Shown piece after piece: positions 37,401 to 46,600 of a stretch of 64,000 bases of DNA. This DNA comes from Sanderia malayensis (taxonomy: Eukaryota; Cnidaria; Scyphozoa; Semaeostomeae; Pelagiidae). Every line of letters starts with the position of its first letter. Position 1 is the stretch's first letter. The translations under genes and the position numbers were made by a program. The stretch lies in assembly GCA_013076295.1 (NCBI GenBank), contig RQOL01000772.1, forward strand, positions 2,108,001-2,172,000, read 5' to 3'. A model generated the notes under the pieces. That model ran no database searches and was not told the DNA's origin. It saw only the letters and a program-made list of their open reading frames with translations.

Positions 37401-38949
37401 GGACTTCACGCAACCAGAACGATGATAACGCTAACGTTAACGTTAGCTCGCCATCCCCCTTTTGTTCTGCATAGGTGTGAATATTTAGCATGCCTTCGCG
37501 GTGATGCCACTTAACGTTGGCCGAGCTAACGTTTTCACTCAACATTCGCATATTTATCAAAAGTTTCACTTTAATTTCGAAGTTTTCGTAGTTTTTCGGC
37601 GTTTGAAGTATTTTTCACTAACAAATTGCTTTTTCGTCCACTTTTCTCAAAGAAAAGGGCGAAATTCTCGGTGTTCTATGCCCGATTCATATTAGAATCT
37701 CGTGCCCCTGTGGCCCAATGAGTGTTAGCACACCACGCTCTCCCGTATGACAACAGGAACTGAATGTCTAGCCGGTAATTAGTATTCTATTCAGAAATTT
37801 GTTGAAGTTATGTGTGCAGGAAGTCATTGTTTACAGCCTGATCAACTTTCATACACTGACATGGGGACCTGCTGGTTCTAATTCTGTAAAAACTACTTGG
37901 AATATTTGCAAAATTTTTGTTGCATATAGCAGCTTATTGCTATGGCTAACGGGTAATTGTGGTTTGATTTAGAAATGTTTTGTATTTGCGTCTCAAAGAG
38001 GTCATTGTTTACGGCCTAACCAACTTTTATGCACTGACATAGAGACCTACTGGTTCTAATTTCGTAAAAACTACTTGGAATATTTGCAAAATTTTTGTTC
38101 CACATAGCAGCTTATTGCTATGGCTAACGGGTAATTGGTGTTTGATTTAGAATTTTTTTGAATTTACATCTGAAATAAGTCATTATTTACGGCCTAGCTA
38201 ACTTTTATGCACTCACATCCAGTCCTACTGGTTCTAATTTCGCAGCCATTACCTGGAATATTTTCACGGTTCTTCTTTCAAATTGAAGCTTATTGAATTT
38301 GCTTTTGTGTAATTGGGTTTTGGTTTGAAAATTTTAAGGAAAGTGGTTCACGGGGGTCATTTTCCGCGGCCACATGAGGTTTTGTATACTGACATAATGA
38401 AATACGGGTTCTAATTCTGACGCGATTACCTGGAATATTTGTACGGTTTTGGGCTCAAATTGTAGCACATTGATATAGCTAACATGTATTTGCTGTTTGG
38501 TTTGAAAATATTTTTGATTTTCATGAACTGGGGGCCATTGTTTAGGGCCTAGTCAAGCTACGTACACTGACATCGTGACATACGGGCTCTAATTTCGTGA
38601 AGATTACCTGGAATTTAATTTCGGTTTTTGGCCTATATTGAAGCTTACTGATATATCTAACAGGTATTTTTTGTTTGGTTTTGCTGTATTCACTATTAGA
38701 TGCCTTAATTATTGATTGAAAATAGAATTTTGTCGAATCTGAATCTTGTCCTGAATCTTGTCCTGAATCTTGTCCTGGGGACATTAAAATATGTAACAGG
38801 TATGCCATCAAGATGCAAATAAGCTGAACTAAGTTATCTTGAATGAAACATACATGAATGAAATACTGAAATTATATGGTATAAATCTGGAAATGAAAAC
38901 CTACTTTCTCCTCAACTTCTTTCGTGTTTTCCTCGTCGAATATTGACAT
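25456..38949 (-). CDS. Tiny two-exon gene of unknown function, intron invaded by a 12.8-kb transposon
   Basis: Exon 1 (38905-38949) reads MSIFDEENTKEVEEK and is followed by GTAGGT. The last exon (25456-25563) follows a CAG-less but valid TGTGTAG acceptor and reads DSILRNLRQARVEKKIQ to FRPDPAKDWNE with a stop. Both junctions are phase 0, so the joined product is 50 residues, charged, without signal peptide or membrane segment. An AATAAA about 60 bp past the stop (about 25396) supports a real 3' end. The start codon is 178 bp from that of TXNDC17 on the other strand, a typical shared promoter. I do not recognise the protein. Further exons between them cannot be excluded, and the pairing of the two exons is inferred from phase, strand and position. 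Confidence 0.42.
26014..26023 (+). repeat. Left copy of 10-bp target-site duplication
   Basis: ATGTAACAGG sits directly before the left inverted end and is repeated exactly at 38791-38800 after the right end. A 10-bp duplication is within the 8-10 bp range of Mutator-like elements. Confidence 0.75.
26024..27414 (+). repeat. Left terminal inverted arm built of ~177-bp tandem units
   Basis: Unit marks such as AAATCAAACACCAATTACCC recur at about 26128, 26300, 26478, 26655, 26832 and 27010. Each unit continues with ATTCCAAGTAGTTTTTACG-like and GCCGTAAACAATGACC-like segments. The arm ends near CGAAACCCAATTACCTGTC. It reverse-complements the right arm. Confidence 0.9.
27556..28992 (-). CDS. Transposon gene, C-terminal part: helical tail then macrodomain-like domain
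   Basis: Reads on the minus strand. A segment at 28699-28992 (MDLFTKCAEELAKIESFSK to KWLTDRNMMAK) continues the upstream frame only after a +1/-1 shift near 28990. Another shift near 28705 is needed to enter RVIVPELITEIFRQ. The exons near 28562-28610, 28425-28475, 28195-28275, 27965-28095 and 27556-27857 splice together to give EEVGAIVVGLNQYL, GRVDQGTVLHVEN, WSTIFVIEPVYDHEQ, KKLRSIAFAVNPGPN. The order 'AIV-N', 'G-V-GT', 'I-V-GP', 'RSIAF' follows the macrodomain (ADP-ribose-binding) layout, but key glycines are altered, so the assignment is tentative. Ends at a stop at 27556. Confidence 0.45.
28990..30792 (-). CDS. Transposon gene: ubiquitin-specific protease body and Ulp1/C48-like protease
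   Basis: The exon begins at 30792 after an intron holding a (TA)n run; it opens VVLGTDIYKWLLSR. The USP (C19) body shows Cys pairs (YCGRC and CPSCK), then the His box TSGHYTAYVRDG and DDNRIYTKDL. Its Cys box is in the preceding exon. Directly after comes a C48-like fold: VGHYALMIIYP (His), VYADSL (Asp), then RQDDDVSCGIFTCLN (Gln and catalytic Cys). The last motif lies in a different frame from the first two, so a frameshift occurs between about 29450 and 29540. Ulp1-type proteases occur in some MULE elements; a USP joined to one is unusual to my knowledge. Confidence 0.7.
30938..31941 (-). CDS. Transposon gene: PHD finger and USP Cys box exon
   Basis: The exon starts after a 5' intron (31942-32030) with HVERYFGLLKQSKMKP, a segment that in MULE proteins lies just after the DDE core. 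It then has a basic, serine-rich linker, a PHD-type C4HC3 pattern (NDCFCGIEKEAFWVECDLCD, KWYHVDCVGL, YYHCYYC), a conserved-looking helical segment and the USP active-site Cys box IRNTFNNCWLNSLVQ at the exon end. The frame is open throughout. PHD fingers bind histone H3 tails in known proteins, so chromatin targeting is a reasonable guess only. Confidence 0.75.
32033..33012 (-). CDS. Transposon gene: DDE transposase core (Mutator/NOF-like)
   Basis: MFYVDATGGLHEKI carries the first catalytic Asp (DATGG). PIAVAEMIANEH, then GIMTDFSLAIIVAAM (second Asp) and FVFTCSGHMMKTL (CxxH) follow in the order seen in Mutator-like transposases. A frame change near 32450 links this to SPAKNISGDTVEDV and RFMDYCEDYLLPSIALW, which reaches STTG at the splice donor about 32033. 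The third acidic residue is likely in CEDYLLP. The frame change could be a mutation, an intron or a sequencing error. Confidence 0.72.
33129..34169 (-). pseudogene. Transposon gene: frameshifted region before the transposase core
   Basis: An acceptor at about 34169 opens EYFTNVLRDPHIAYADLVEA and continues to AEIEDADGDTHNAEKRSH. Several short overlapping frames follow (33506-33772, 33478-33669, 33129-33386), each carrying protein-like stretches such as FIPFGRDRLLVHLQT and SERLAALDNDQFTSGNR. No single frame or clean splice set connects them, and another shift is needed to reach the DATGG core. I read this as decayed coding sequence. Confidence 0.55.
34256..36500. repeat. Cluster of nested GC-rich MITEs inside the transposon's first intron
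   Basis: Three inverted-end types are interleaved. Type 1 has ends TACCGTAAATCCTCGAATAAG (about 34260, and reversed at about 35586). Type 2 has ACCGTATTTCCTC...TTAGCGCCC (34526; a full copy at 35717-36076 ends GGGCGCTTAATAGAGGAAAT). Type 3 has TACCGTAAATGACG (34985) and CGTCATTTACGGTA (35515). All carry runs of AATAAGCGCCCC. At 35585-35650 and 36300-36500 there are fragments with TTCGAGTTAGCGAG and TTCGAGTAAGCG. None codes for protein. Confidence 0.7.
36527..36764 (-). CDS. Transposon gene: first coding exon
   Basis: MGRKRKRGSAVDFKKLERLF starts a basic N-terminus likely to bind DNA or act as a nuclear signal. The exon ends at a GTGAGT donor after SELVEEDG. The next recognisable exon is about 2.4 kb away at 34169, the gap being filled by nested MITEs. 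Assignment to the transposon gene rests on strand and position inside the arms. Confidence 0.55.
37037..38790 (-). repeat. Right terminal inverted arm built of ~177-bp tandem units
   Basis: Reverse complement of the left arm, starting near AGTAATTGGGTTTCGATTTG and ending at GGGGACATTAAAAT. It contains an extra ~350 bp (about 37400-37755) with a CTAACGTTAACGTTAG palindrome and a tRNA-A-box-like GTGGCCCAATGAGTGTTAGC. Close to the outer end, TGAATCTTGTCC is repeated three times in tandem. Confidence 0.9.
38791..38800 (+). repeat. Right copy of 10-bp target-site duplication
   Basis: ATGTAACAGG, identical to 26014-26023, immediately after the right end of the transposon and 105 bp from exon 1 of the small minus-strand gene. 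Confidence 0.75.
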
Positions 38950-39127
38950 GGTTTTCTACATCAACAACGGAAAAGAAATACAAGTTCTTCTTGAGGGGAA
39001 ATATTGGATCGTTACCCCGAATCTGCGTCTACAATGCAAATTTTGGCCATATGAATACTTGTACCTGTCCAGGCGAATATTCGTCTAAGTTTTAGTGGAT
39101 TGCCTTTGTGTTGTGTTGTGCAAAAAG

Positions 39128-39828
39128 ATGGAGCAAGCAGTGAAACAATTTCAGTGCAATGGAATGGCCGAGTTGATGAAAGAAATACAGAAAAACAAGA
39201 ACGCAAGCAATATTTATATTCTTTGCAGTGGAGAAAAAAATGAATTTGGTCAAAGCTGGTGCCCCGACTGTGTGAGAGGTAAACTGTTGGAAAAACTAAG
39301 TTGTCTGCTTGGCTGCTTTCTGGTGTGGTGGTATGGCGTGATATAAGAAGAAGCCAAATATCCTTCGCCCGTAGCATGTTTTATATTTTATATTTTTCTA
39401 CTCTGTAGCTGAACCCGTGATTGAAGAATGTTTAAAGAAAGTTGAAGATTCAAATGCTGTTTTTATTCTTTGCAATGTTGGAGGAAGAGCAGTGTAATTT
39501 GTTAAGATTTTATAACTAGAAAACCAGCTGAACTGAGCAACTGAGCCTATGCTTAATCTTATATTTTATTAAAATTTCTTATTCTTACAGATGGAAGGAC
39601 CCCAACAATGAATTCAGAACACTTGATAAATTCAAGTTGAAAGGAATTCCAACTTTGCTCAAGTATAACACGGTAAGTCATCATTTTTACCATGCCTTTT
39701 TGTTATTCGTAATGAATTTTCAAACCACTTAAACATTTTTAATAAGCTTATCAATTTTCAAGGCTCAAAGACTTGGACCAGATGATTGTGGCAATAAAGA
39801 TTTGGTTGAAATGTTCTTTGAAGAATAA
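39128..39828 (+). CDS. TXNDC17: Thioredoxin domain-containing protein 17 (TRP14)
   Basis: TXNDC17 is a cytosolic thioredoxin-fold disulfide reductase reduced by thioredoxin reductase 1. Four exons: 39128-39280, 39409-39494, 39592-39672, 39763-39828. The catalytic motif is QSWCPDCV (WCPDC, the family's signature), followed by AEPVIEE, WKDPNNEFR and IPTLLKYNT with the cis-proline, and a NKDLVEMFFEE end. About 127 residues, matching the usual 123. The ATG opens MEQAVKQFQC. AATAAATAAA at about 39915 is a likely poly(A) signal. It is divergent from the small gene at 38949. Confidence 0.94.
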
Positions 39829-40142
39829 GAATTATTTTGTAGAAGTATATAATTTAGAAGTGTTGCATTTTATCAAGAGGAATTTTAAATTCATATTACT
39901 TGACGGTAATCCAAATAAATAAAACAATTTGATTTGCAACAAAATAATCTCTCTTTGTATGGTTTACTGCCAGAAAATATTTTCGAGGTTGAAAATGAGA
40001 CAAGACGTCGTTTAGATTCCAGTGCATGTTATATTGCATGAACGTTGCAACTGGCAGTTTTTACATCAACAATAACAGTTGATTATTATCAACAATAACA
40101 GTTGATTTTTATTCACGTTTTTCTTATAATATTGAAAGAAAT

Positions 40143-41577
40143 ATGGCTTCTAATGCTATGAGAAGAGTTTTAAAGCGTAGACCCGTTCGTGGAATAATAA
40201 ACTCCAGATTCATGTCCATCTGTTCTGGAATTAACTCGATAGAATTTTCAAACACGTGGTCAAATGATTTATCTGCCAATTCTTTCAGCAGATGCCAAGC
40301 AATGTGTGCGGAAAAGGGGTGTTGTTTATCATCATTAGGAAGGAGTAGAACCTTTAATCAAAGCAGGAACTTGTGTATGATTTCCAAATCTGAGAGAGTT
40401 TGCTGGAATTGCAAACGAAAAGTTGGCAAAGAGATCTTCTTCTGTAAATTGTGCAAAATCATTCAGCCTCCGCTTGAAGAATTGTCATTGTTTGAAATGT
40501 TTCGGAGGTAGTTAATAAATATATTTCCAAATATATAACACTGTAGCGAAATGCCTTTATCAGCAGCAATGATAGTGCTCTACCATTCTCTAGATTTAGA
40601 GCAATGTAGGCAGAAGTCTGATGTTTTAAAATAGCTCATTATATGTTAATTTTACCTTTACAACAGCCCAGAAACCTTTGACATTGATGTGAAAGAATTG
40701 ACAGAGAGCTACAGAAAACTTCAAGCCATTGTTCATCCAGACAAGTTTGGAAATTCCGATGAGGTAAGCTCATCTCGAAGTAAAATATCACCAATAAAAA
40801 TTATATCACAATCAAATAAAAGTATCTTGATGATCCTCATTTAAAAATTTTTTATTTTCAGAAAGAGCAGCAATACTCAGCAGAACAGTCATCTCTGATC
40901 AACAAAGCATATAACACAATTCTGGATCCTCTCTCAAGAGCTGCTTATCTGGTATTGTGATGGTCTATGAACTTATTTGTCTGCTGTTTTATCAGGCTTC
41001 TTGTGTTTTATGATCCGAAACTCATTTCCTTTGAATATTTGTCTAGTTGGAGCTGAAGGGCATAAAAATTGAGGAGAAAAATATGATCCAGGATCCAGAG
41101 TTTCTCATGGAGGTCATGGAAATAAATGAGGATTTGGCAGAAGTGAATTCAAAAGAAGATTTAGATGCTATTCTCACAAATAATAATAGTAAGTTACAAT
41201 GCTGTGTATTGAAAGTATTAAGCATCTTGTTGGTTAAGCTAAAAGTTCTTTCAACATTGAATTACTGGATCTAATGCTTACAGATTGTGAATTACTGTTT
41301 CAGAATCTATTGATGAATGTATCACTGGTATTTCATCTGCATTCGGTGAAGGTATACATAATACTTATTCTAAATACACCTGTCTCATCGTAAAACCTTG
41401 AAGTTGCTCGCTCTGCTTTGCAACCAATAAAAGCCTGAATAACAAATCCAGATTTTAAACAATTTTTATTTATTGTTTACAGGGGATAATGAACTTGCAA
41501 AAGAACTAGTTATAAAACTGAGATATTACAGGAATATTCTTCAAATTATCAATAACAAAACGTTGAACATGGAATGA
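40143..41577 (+). CDS. HSCB: Iron-sulfur cluster co-chaperone HscB, mitochondrial
   Basis: HSCB is a type III J-protein that delivers ISCU-bound Fe-S clusters to the Hsp70 HSPA9. Exons: 40143-40509, about 40667-40763, 40861-40952, 41048-41188, about 41305-41351, 41483-41577. The N-terminus is Arg-rich without acidic residues (AMRRVLKRRPVRGI), as expected for a mitochondrial presequence. It is followed by the metazoan zinc motif CWNCKRKVGKEIFFCKLC, the J domain (ELTESYRKLQAIVHPDKF, with HPD) and the three-helix C-terminal ISCU-binding domain (LELKGIKIEEKNM, FLMEVMEINEDL). About 280 residues; the presequence and linker are long compared with the human 235. Confidence 0.93.
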
Positions 41578-41983
41578 CGTAAAAGGATTGTTTATGAGCA
41601 GAAATAATAATGAGTCCCATTGTCACCAAAAATTTAACCATTTTATTCACATTTTTTATTATTTTTTGTATATAAATATAGAGTTTTAGGTGTAAAAGTT
41701 TGAATTATCATATAAGTAATCTGAGTACTGTGTCTTGCTATGCTATGCTTGCATCATATGGACAATGTTGTTTGTATAACATGCATTAAAACATGATCGT
41801 ATTCTGCAGGTTGTGGAATGTGGTGTCCTGCGACGTGTAGAATCACATGCACCAACTACAGATGGTAACAGTGCAACAGAGAGTGCACTTGGTAACATCA
41901 AAAGAGAGTTTATCAGATGGGTTCTTGGCACTAGCAGATAAAGATAACTCGAATCATGGAGGTGGAAACAAGGAGGTTTTTAT
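41578..41983. other. Convergent interval between HSCB and Rho-like gene
   Basis: Mostly 3' UTR. On the plus strand a stretch after TTCTGCAG at about 41820 reads VVECGVLRRVESHAP to FIRWVLGTSR and a stop at about 41940. It looks exon-like but belongs to no gene I can build. Confidence 0.4.
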
Positions 41984-42616
41984 TTAAGATATACTGCAAC
42001 TAAAAAATCCATAGGTGCTAGGTTTTTTTGACTGTTGCTTGTTCCAGAAATGATAACCAGCATTTGATGCTTGGCGTATCACCAGATCAAGCCATTGTTT
42101 TTTAAATGCGCTGCATTCAATATACGAGATTGCATGAATCATTGCTGCCAACTCTTTACAATATTTAAAAGGAATAACAATGTTGCCCCCACCTTTACTG
42201 TTCTCTTCACCGCTTTCCTCCGCAGCAGGCTCCCTCACATCCGATTTCGTTCCAATCAAAAACACTGGTATTTCATCTCCACAGTGTTTTCTGATCTCTT
42301 GAATATATTTATACTTAATTCTTTCAAACGAGCCTAAATTATCCAACGCAAAACACAGCAGAACAACACTTGAATCTGAATAACTTAATGGTCGCAATCT
42401 ATCACACTTATCATCTCCGTTGCAATACCAGAACTGTAAATCCACTTCTCGATCGTCTACTCTTGATAAAACATGATAATCAGAAGGGGTTAGTTCTTTC
42501 GTCGTTGTTCTCGTTGAGCATGAGTTGGTCGGTGCTTTTTTCTCTACAAATGCTTTGATGAGTGATTTTTTCCCAACTCCGTTCTCACCGACCACAAGAC
42601 ATTTTATGATTACCAT
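41984..42616 (-). CDS. Atypical Rho-family small GTPase, intronless
   Basis: A single-exon frame of 210 residues with Ras-superfamily layout: G1 VVGENGVGKKSLIKAF, switch region, G3 position LQFWYCNGDD, LRPLSYSDSSVVLLCFAL (a Rho-typical block), G4 LIGTKSDVRE, an acidic insert after it (EESGEENSKGG, the place of the Rho insert), G5 YIECSAF, and a C-terminal CSIS that fits a CaaX prenylation box. Two key changes: the P-loop has GKK where GK(S/T) binds magnesium, and the DTAGQ switch II motif has become YCNGD. Hydrolysis, and perhaps nucleotide cycling, should be impaired, as in other atypical Rho proteins. The lack of introns in an intron-rich neighbourhood hints at a retrocopy origin, but the frame is intact. 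Confidence 0.82.
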   Translation of the reverse strand: MVIIKCLVVGENGVGKKSLIKAFVEKKAPTNSCSTRTTTKELTPSDYHVLSRVDDREVDLQFWYCNGDDKCDRLRPLSYSDSSVVLLCFALDNLGSFERIKYKYIQEIRKHCGDEIPVFLIGTKSDVREPAAEESGEENSKGGGNIVIPFKYCKELAAMIHAISYIECSAFKKQWLDLVIRQASNAGYHFWNKQQSKKPSTYGFFSCSIS

Positions 42617-43614
42617 TTCTTGTCACAAAAATTCAGACTTTTCTCACTTAATCGAGGATTCAAGCTTGGCCACTGTGCTCTGCTAATAAATGGAAATAAA
42701 GTTGTGTTCATTTCATTTCATCATTTCACATTTGCACTGTTTAGCAAACTGTTATTAAATTGAATTTTTCGAAACCGGACGTTAGAAGGAAAGACTTTCA
42801 CGTGATTCACAGTTTGCTGTCAAATATTGATTGATTGTCCTTTAATCTTGTGTAATTAGTATCATCTGTCAATCATTATGATTTCCCTTATAGTTCCGAG
42901 AAGGAAGCAAATGCTGATCAAGCATTATTCGGTGGGTGTAATGGCCCTCGGCGAGATTATCAAAACGCCCCGTCTCAATCGAGTTTTCATAATGGTAGGC
43001 GAATAGCTCGCAATTTTTGCAGATTGCGAACTATTTGCCAGGTCTTGCGGTCGCCCTGTGTTAGATGTTTTATTGTGTGGACCAATCATCGGTTGAAGAC
43101 TATTTAATTACATTGTATCTTCGTTTTCATTTCTATTTGGTAGAGTTACAGCCAAAACTGTGTTGTTTTTCACGAATATACTCCAGTTGGACCGGTCGAT
43201 ATTTACTCTAGTTCAGATGGACCTGTCGATATTTACTCCAGTTGTACCTCCCACCCCTACACATCTCAAACACTTGCGTTAGACGTCGCAGGGCCACAAA
43301 CGTAAACGCCTTTTGATCACAGCAAATTGCTTTTGCATTGGCGATTGTTGTTGTTTAATTTCTTTGTTGTTGAGCCTCGTTTTGATGTGTGTTGTGATCA
43401 GAATCAGAACTGGTGGCGGGAAAGAGGTAATTGCTAACGAGTACCAGTAGATTGCGACAGTTTGCATACTTGTGCAATGACCCTTCTCACCAGTCTATTA
43501 GTCCATTTAGACCAGTCTTCTCTATGCACCTCTTCTAGTGTCTATTGAAGGCATGATTCTTATAACCTGAATAATAAAATCCGTTATCTTTTCCTTAAAC
43601 AGGTTGAGAAAGAA
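42617..43614. other. Intergenic, divergent promoters of Rho-like and AbfB-like genes
   Basis: No gene recognised. GTCGATATTTACTC is repeated around 43195-43245 with GGACC before it (two to three imperfect copies). A CAG acceptor at about 43602 just before the next ATG implies a 5' UTR exon somewhere in this interval. Confidence 0.45.
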
Positions 43615-46600
43615 ATGAAGCCTAAATTCAACATTATCGGCTTGTGTTTTCTGGCTGCCTACTTTTCTGTTTGTGCGGCAAAAAGTAAGTCAATTTTTCA
43701 ATCATGTTTGTTTGTATCTTAATTTTCATTTAAACCATTAACCCAATTATACAACTTCAACAACAGTAGTTCATAATAATATTGCTGATCACGGGATACC
43801 AAGCACCATACTCTAGCATACACGTCTTTGTATCTGAGGACTTGATTTGCCCCCCTATTATCGCGTGTTAAATAATTTCAACTTAAATATTGAATGAAGA
43901 CAAACTTGTATATGATAGTGAATGTAGTTCTATTAGAACGTAGAGTTGTTTAGCTATGTTCGAGCTATGTACGAGAGCTCTGTGTTCGCTTGGAGAATAG
44001 AGGAGCATGATTGTGATTATGGTTTATTGTGTTGCAGTCATGTATGGCGAAATTGGTTCGCCGTACAACAAGAAACTGATGATGCACGGATATCCAGAAA
44101 AACGAATCATTTTGAATGATGTAAAAGATGGAGCGTCGATCTTTGCTATCCACAAACCAGGCATCGGTGCCCAGTCAACAGGGAAAGAACTATCGTTCGA
44201 GTCCATTAAATATCCTGGCTATTTTATAGCTGCAGATGCCGAGAAGAAATTTATCAAACTTCTCAAAGCCGATGACGAAAAAGCGAGTAAGTTTTTTTAG
44301 AACAAGTGTCGAGCAAGTTGGATGGAAGAATGCTATTTATGAGCCACGAAGCTGTCTCGTATTGTTTTATTTATTATTTGTTTGAGTTATTATTCATTCT
44401 GCGAGCTGAAGAATGTCGAAGCCATGTCTCAATATTTCGGCAGCTAAGTCTCTCCAAATGGGTCCACTTTGTGACATCAGTGTATTAGCCCCTTCTGATG
44501 ATCTTTTGCAAAGATGTTCGGGCCAGATATTAAGACATTGTGCAATGATTGCGTTGCAAATATCAGCAAGTTTAAGCAAAGAATTTTGTTAATTAACTGC
44601 AGAGCTTTTATGCAGCATAAATATCCAGCGAAAATTTCCTTTTTGCAAATAAGCCCTGAAGGCTTATCCGTTGATCTCCCAACGACCGCCCTGGGGGGCT
44701 AGCTCGACAAACTTACCTTACACAAACTTACCTTCATTTTTTCAGAGGTGCGAGCAACATTCAGGGAACACATCAAAGTGAGGACTGGGTTTATAATATT
44801 CAGTTTGGAAGGACATCTCTACGAATTCGTGTGCAACGAGCCAGATGCGCCATATCCTCTGTCCGTTATGACTGATGATAATTCGAAATATTTCGCCGAT
44901 AAATGCTCCTTTGGTTTCTTCAAATTGACAAATGATCAAGCGAATAAGAAACTCAAACATCAAACTGGCAGAGGGATTGAGGAAACCAAAAAAGGTAAGC
45001 TATTATTTGAGTTCTGTCTCTTAGTATTTGCACCCACTCTTTGATAGAAAGGGTGCTCTGGAATATTCCTATTTCATATCGTGGGCCTAAAACCTGGAAC
45101 CGATTGGGCTTGGATGTCAAACAAGCACCCACTCTACAGACTTTCAAAAAGAGGCTCAAATGCAGAGAGCTTCCTTTTTAGAGTACTTTTCTTTTCTTTT
45201 ATGTAGCATCAACTTATTTATAGATTAGATTATTTATTATTAGATTATTTATTTCCGAAATTTTGTAAGTAAGTTTTTAATATGTAATTTTGTAGTTTTT
45301 TGCACGGCCCCCTGTAAAGCAGTCTATTTTGATTGACGGGGTTACCGTGGGTAAAAAATGTAAAATGAAATGAAAAAATGAAATGAAATGAATAAAGGCT
45401 TGTCATGTACATTTTAAATCATACCAGATGCTTTAGAGGGTTCGTATCACGATTATTGCACGGTACTGAATAATAATTTTGTTTTATTATCAGAATATTA
45501 GTTGTGTTATCTAATCTGTGATGGATTGTTGATTAAATTCTCGTTGTTTTTAGCCGGTCCGATTGTTCCTGCCCGAAATAAGACCGAACCTGGTAAATAC
45601 GTGCGGCTTTTTCTGCCCGGAGTGGCGGGAATCAATCCGACTCTGGGTATCAAGGCGAATCTGTTTCAAAGAGTCCGCATTGCTGTTGTACCGGATCAAT
45701 TCGTAATGAAATCACCCGGATTGAATGGGGTTGCCGGAACGTATTCATTGGAATCTGTCAAGTACCCAATGTTTTACTTGCAAAGAAGTGGTCGTGATAT
45801 TTATCTGGAATCCATGAAGAGAAATCGAGAATTCTGTAAGTTAGTTATAGTTTGACATGCTGAATAAATTCTTGGGCTTTTGTTTATTTTTTACACTTCG
45901 GCCGAGGGCCTTTAATTTCCAACCATGGCTCGTTTTGTAACACTAGCAAGCAAGCGATCCGTTTTGCAAGTTTTGAAGTTTTGTAACACTAGCAAGATCC
46001 GTTTTGATTTTGTGACAACTTTTGTGAATATGTTTGCTTGTCTGTTCAGTTAATGTCAGTCATATTATGACAAAAGATGTATCTATCGAAACGTCACGCT
46101 CATAAGCACCTCTGTTCATTGCATGACAAGCATCTGTTCTTATCAGTAACAATATTATTTATACTTGTAGACGACTCTGCCACATTTCATTTGAAACCTT
46201 ACATAACTGGCAAGAACACGTATTTCATTCACCCATACAATCAACCAGAATGGTTCATCGGCCACTTACACGAACCTCCGTTCTACGTTCGAGTCATGTT
46301 CAATAACAATACTGCCGAGTTCGATCTAGACTCATCATGGATACTGCAATTCTCGGAGAAGAAAGAGATTATTGGTCTCGGCAATCATCACGACCTGTTC
46401 GCTGCTATTATCAAACTCCTTTCTCTTGTCCACGGTCCATTGTCTACGGCACAAGAGACTGCCATTTTCCAGACATTACACGGAAACGTGGATGTAACCG
46501 GCCTGGGTAATTCTACTGCTATCATGCAGTTGTTGGAGAATCAACACAATTCGTTGCTGTTGTCTCAACTTGCCACTGTCAACAGTCTTCAAGGAGGAAA

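Larger units (their letters stand above)
26024..38790. mobile_element. 12.77-kb foldback DNA transposon, Mutator/NOF-like
   Basis: The ends ATTACAATGTCCCCAGG (left) and, on the opposite strand, ATTTTAATGTCCCCAGG (right) begin long inverted arms: 26024 to about 27414, and about 37037 to 38790. Each arm consists of about six ~177-bp tandem units. The enclosed minus-strand gene has a DDE transposase with DATGG, VTDFS-like and CxxH motifs. Long arms made of tandem repeats, a 10-bp duplication and this transposase type match what is known of Drosophila FB-NOF and related MULE elements. Superfamily placement is by motif memory, not by search. The copy is probably old or damaged: the right arm has a ~350-bp insertion (about 37400-37755), the gene has frameshifts, and its first intron holds nested MITEs. 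Confidence 0.85.

Noticed and set aside
37690..37745. tRNA-A-box-like GTGGCCCAATGAGTGTTAGC in the right transposon arm
   Set aside because: No B box or cloverleaf follows; treated as part of the inserted segment.
41820..41941. Exon-like plus-strand stretch ending FIRWVLGTSR
   Set aside because: It has an acceptor-like TTCTGCAG and a stop, but no upstream exons or family match; HSCB already ends at 41577.
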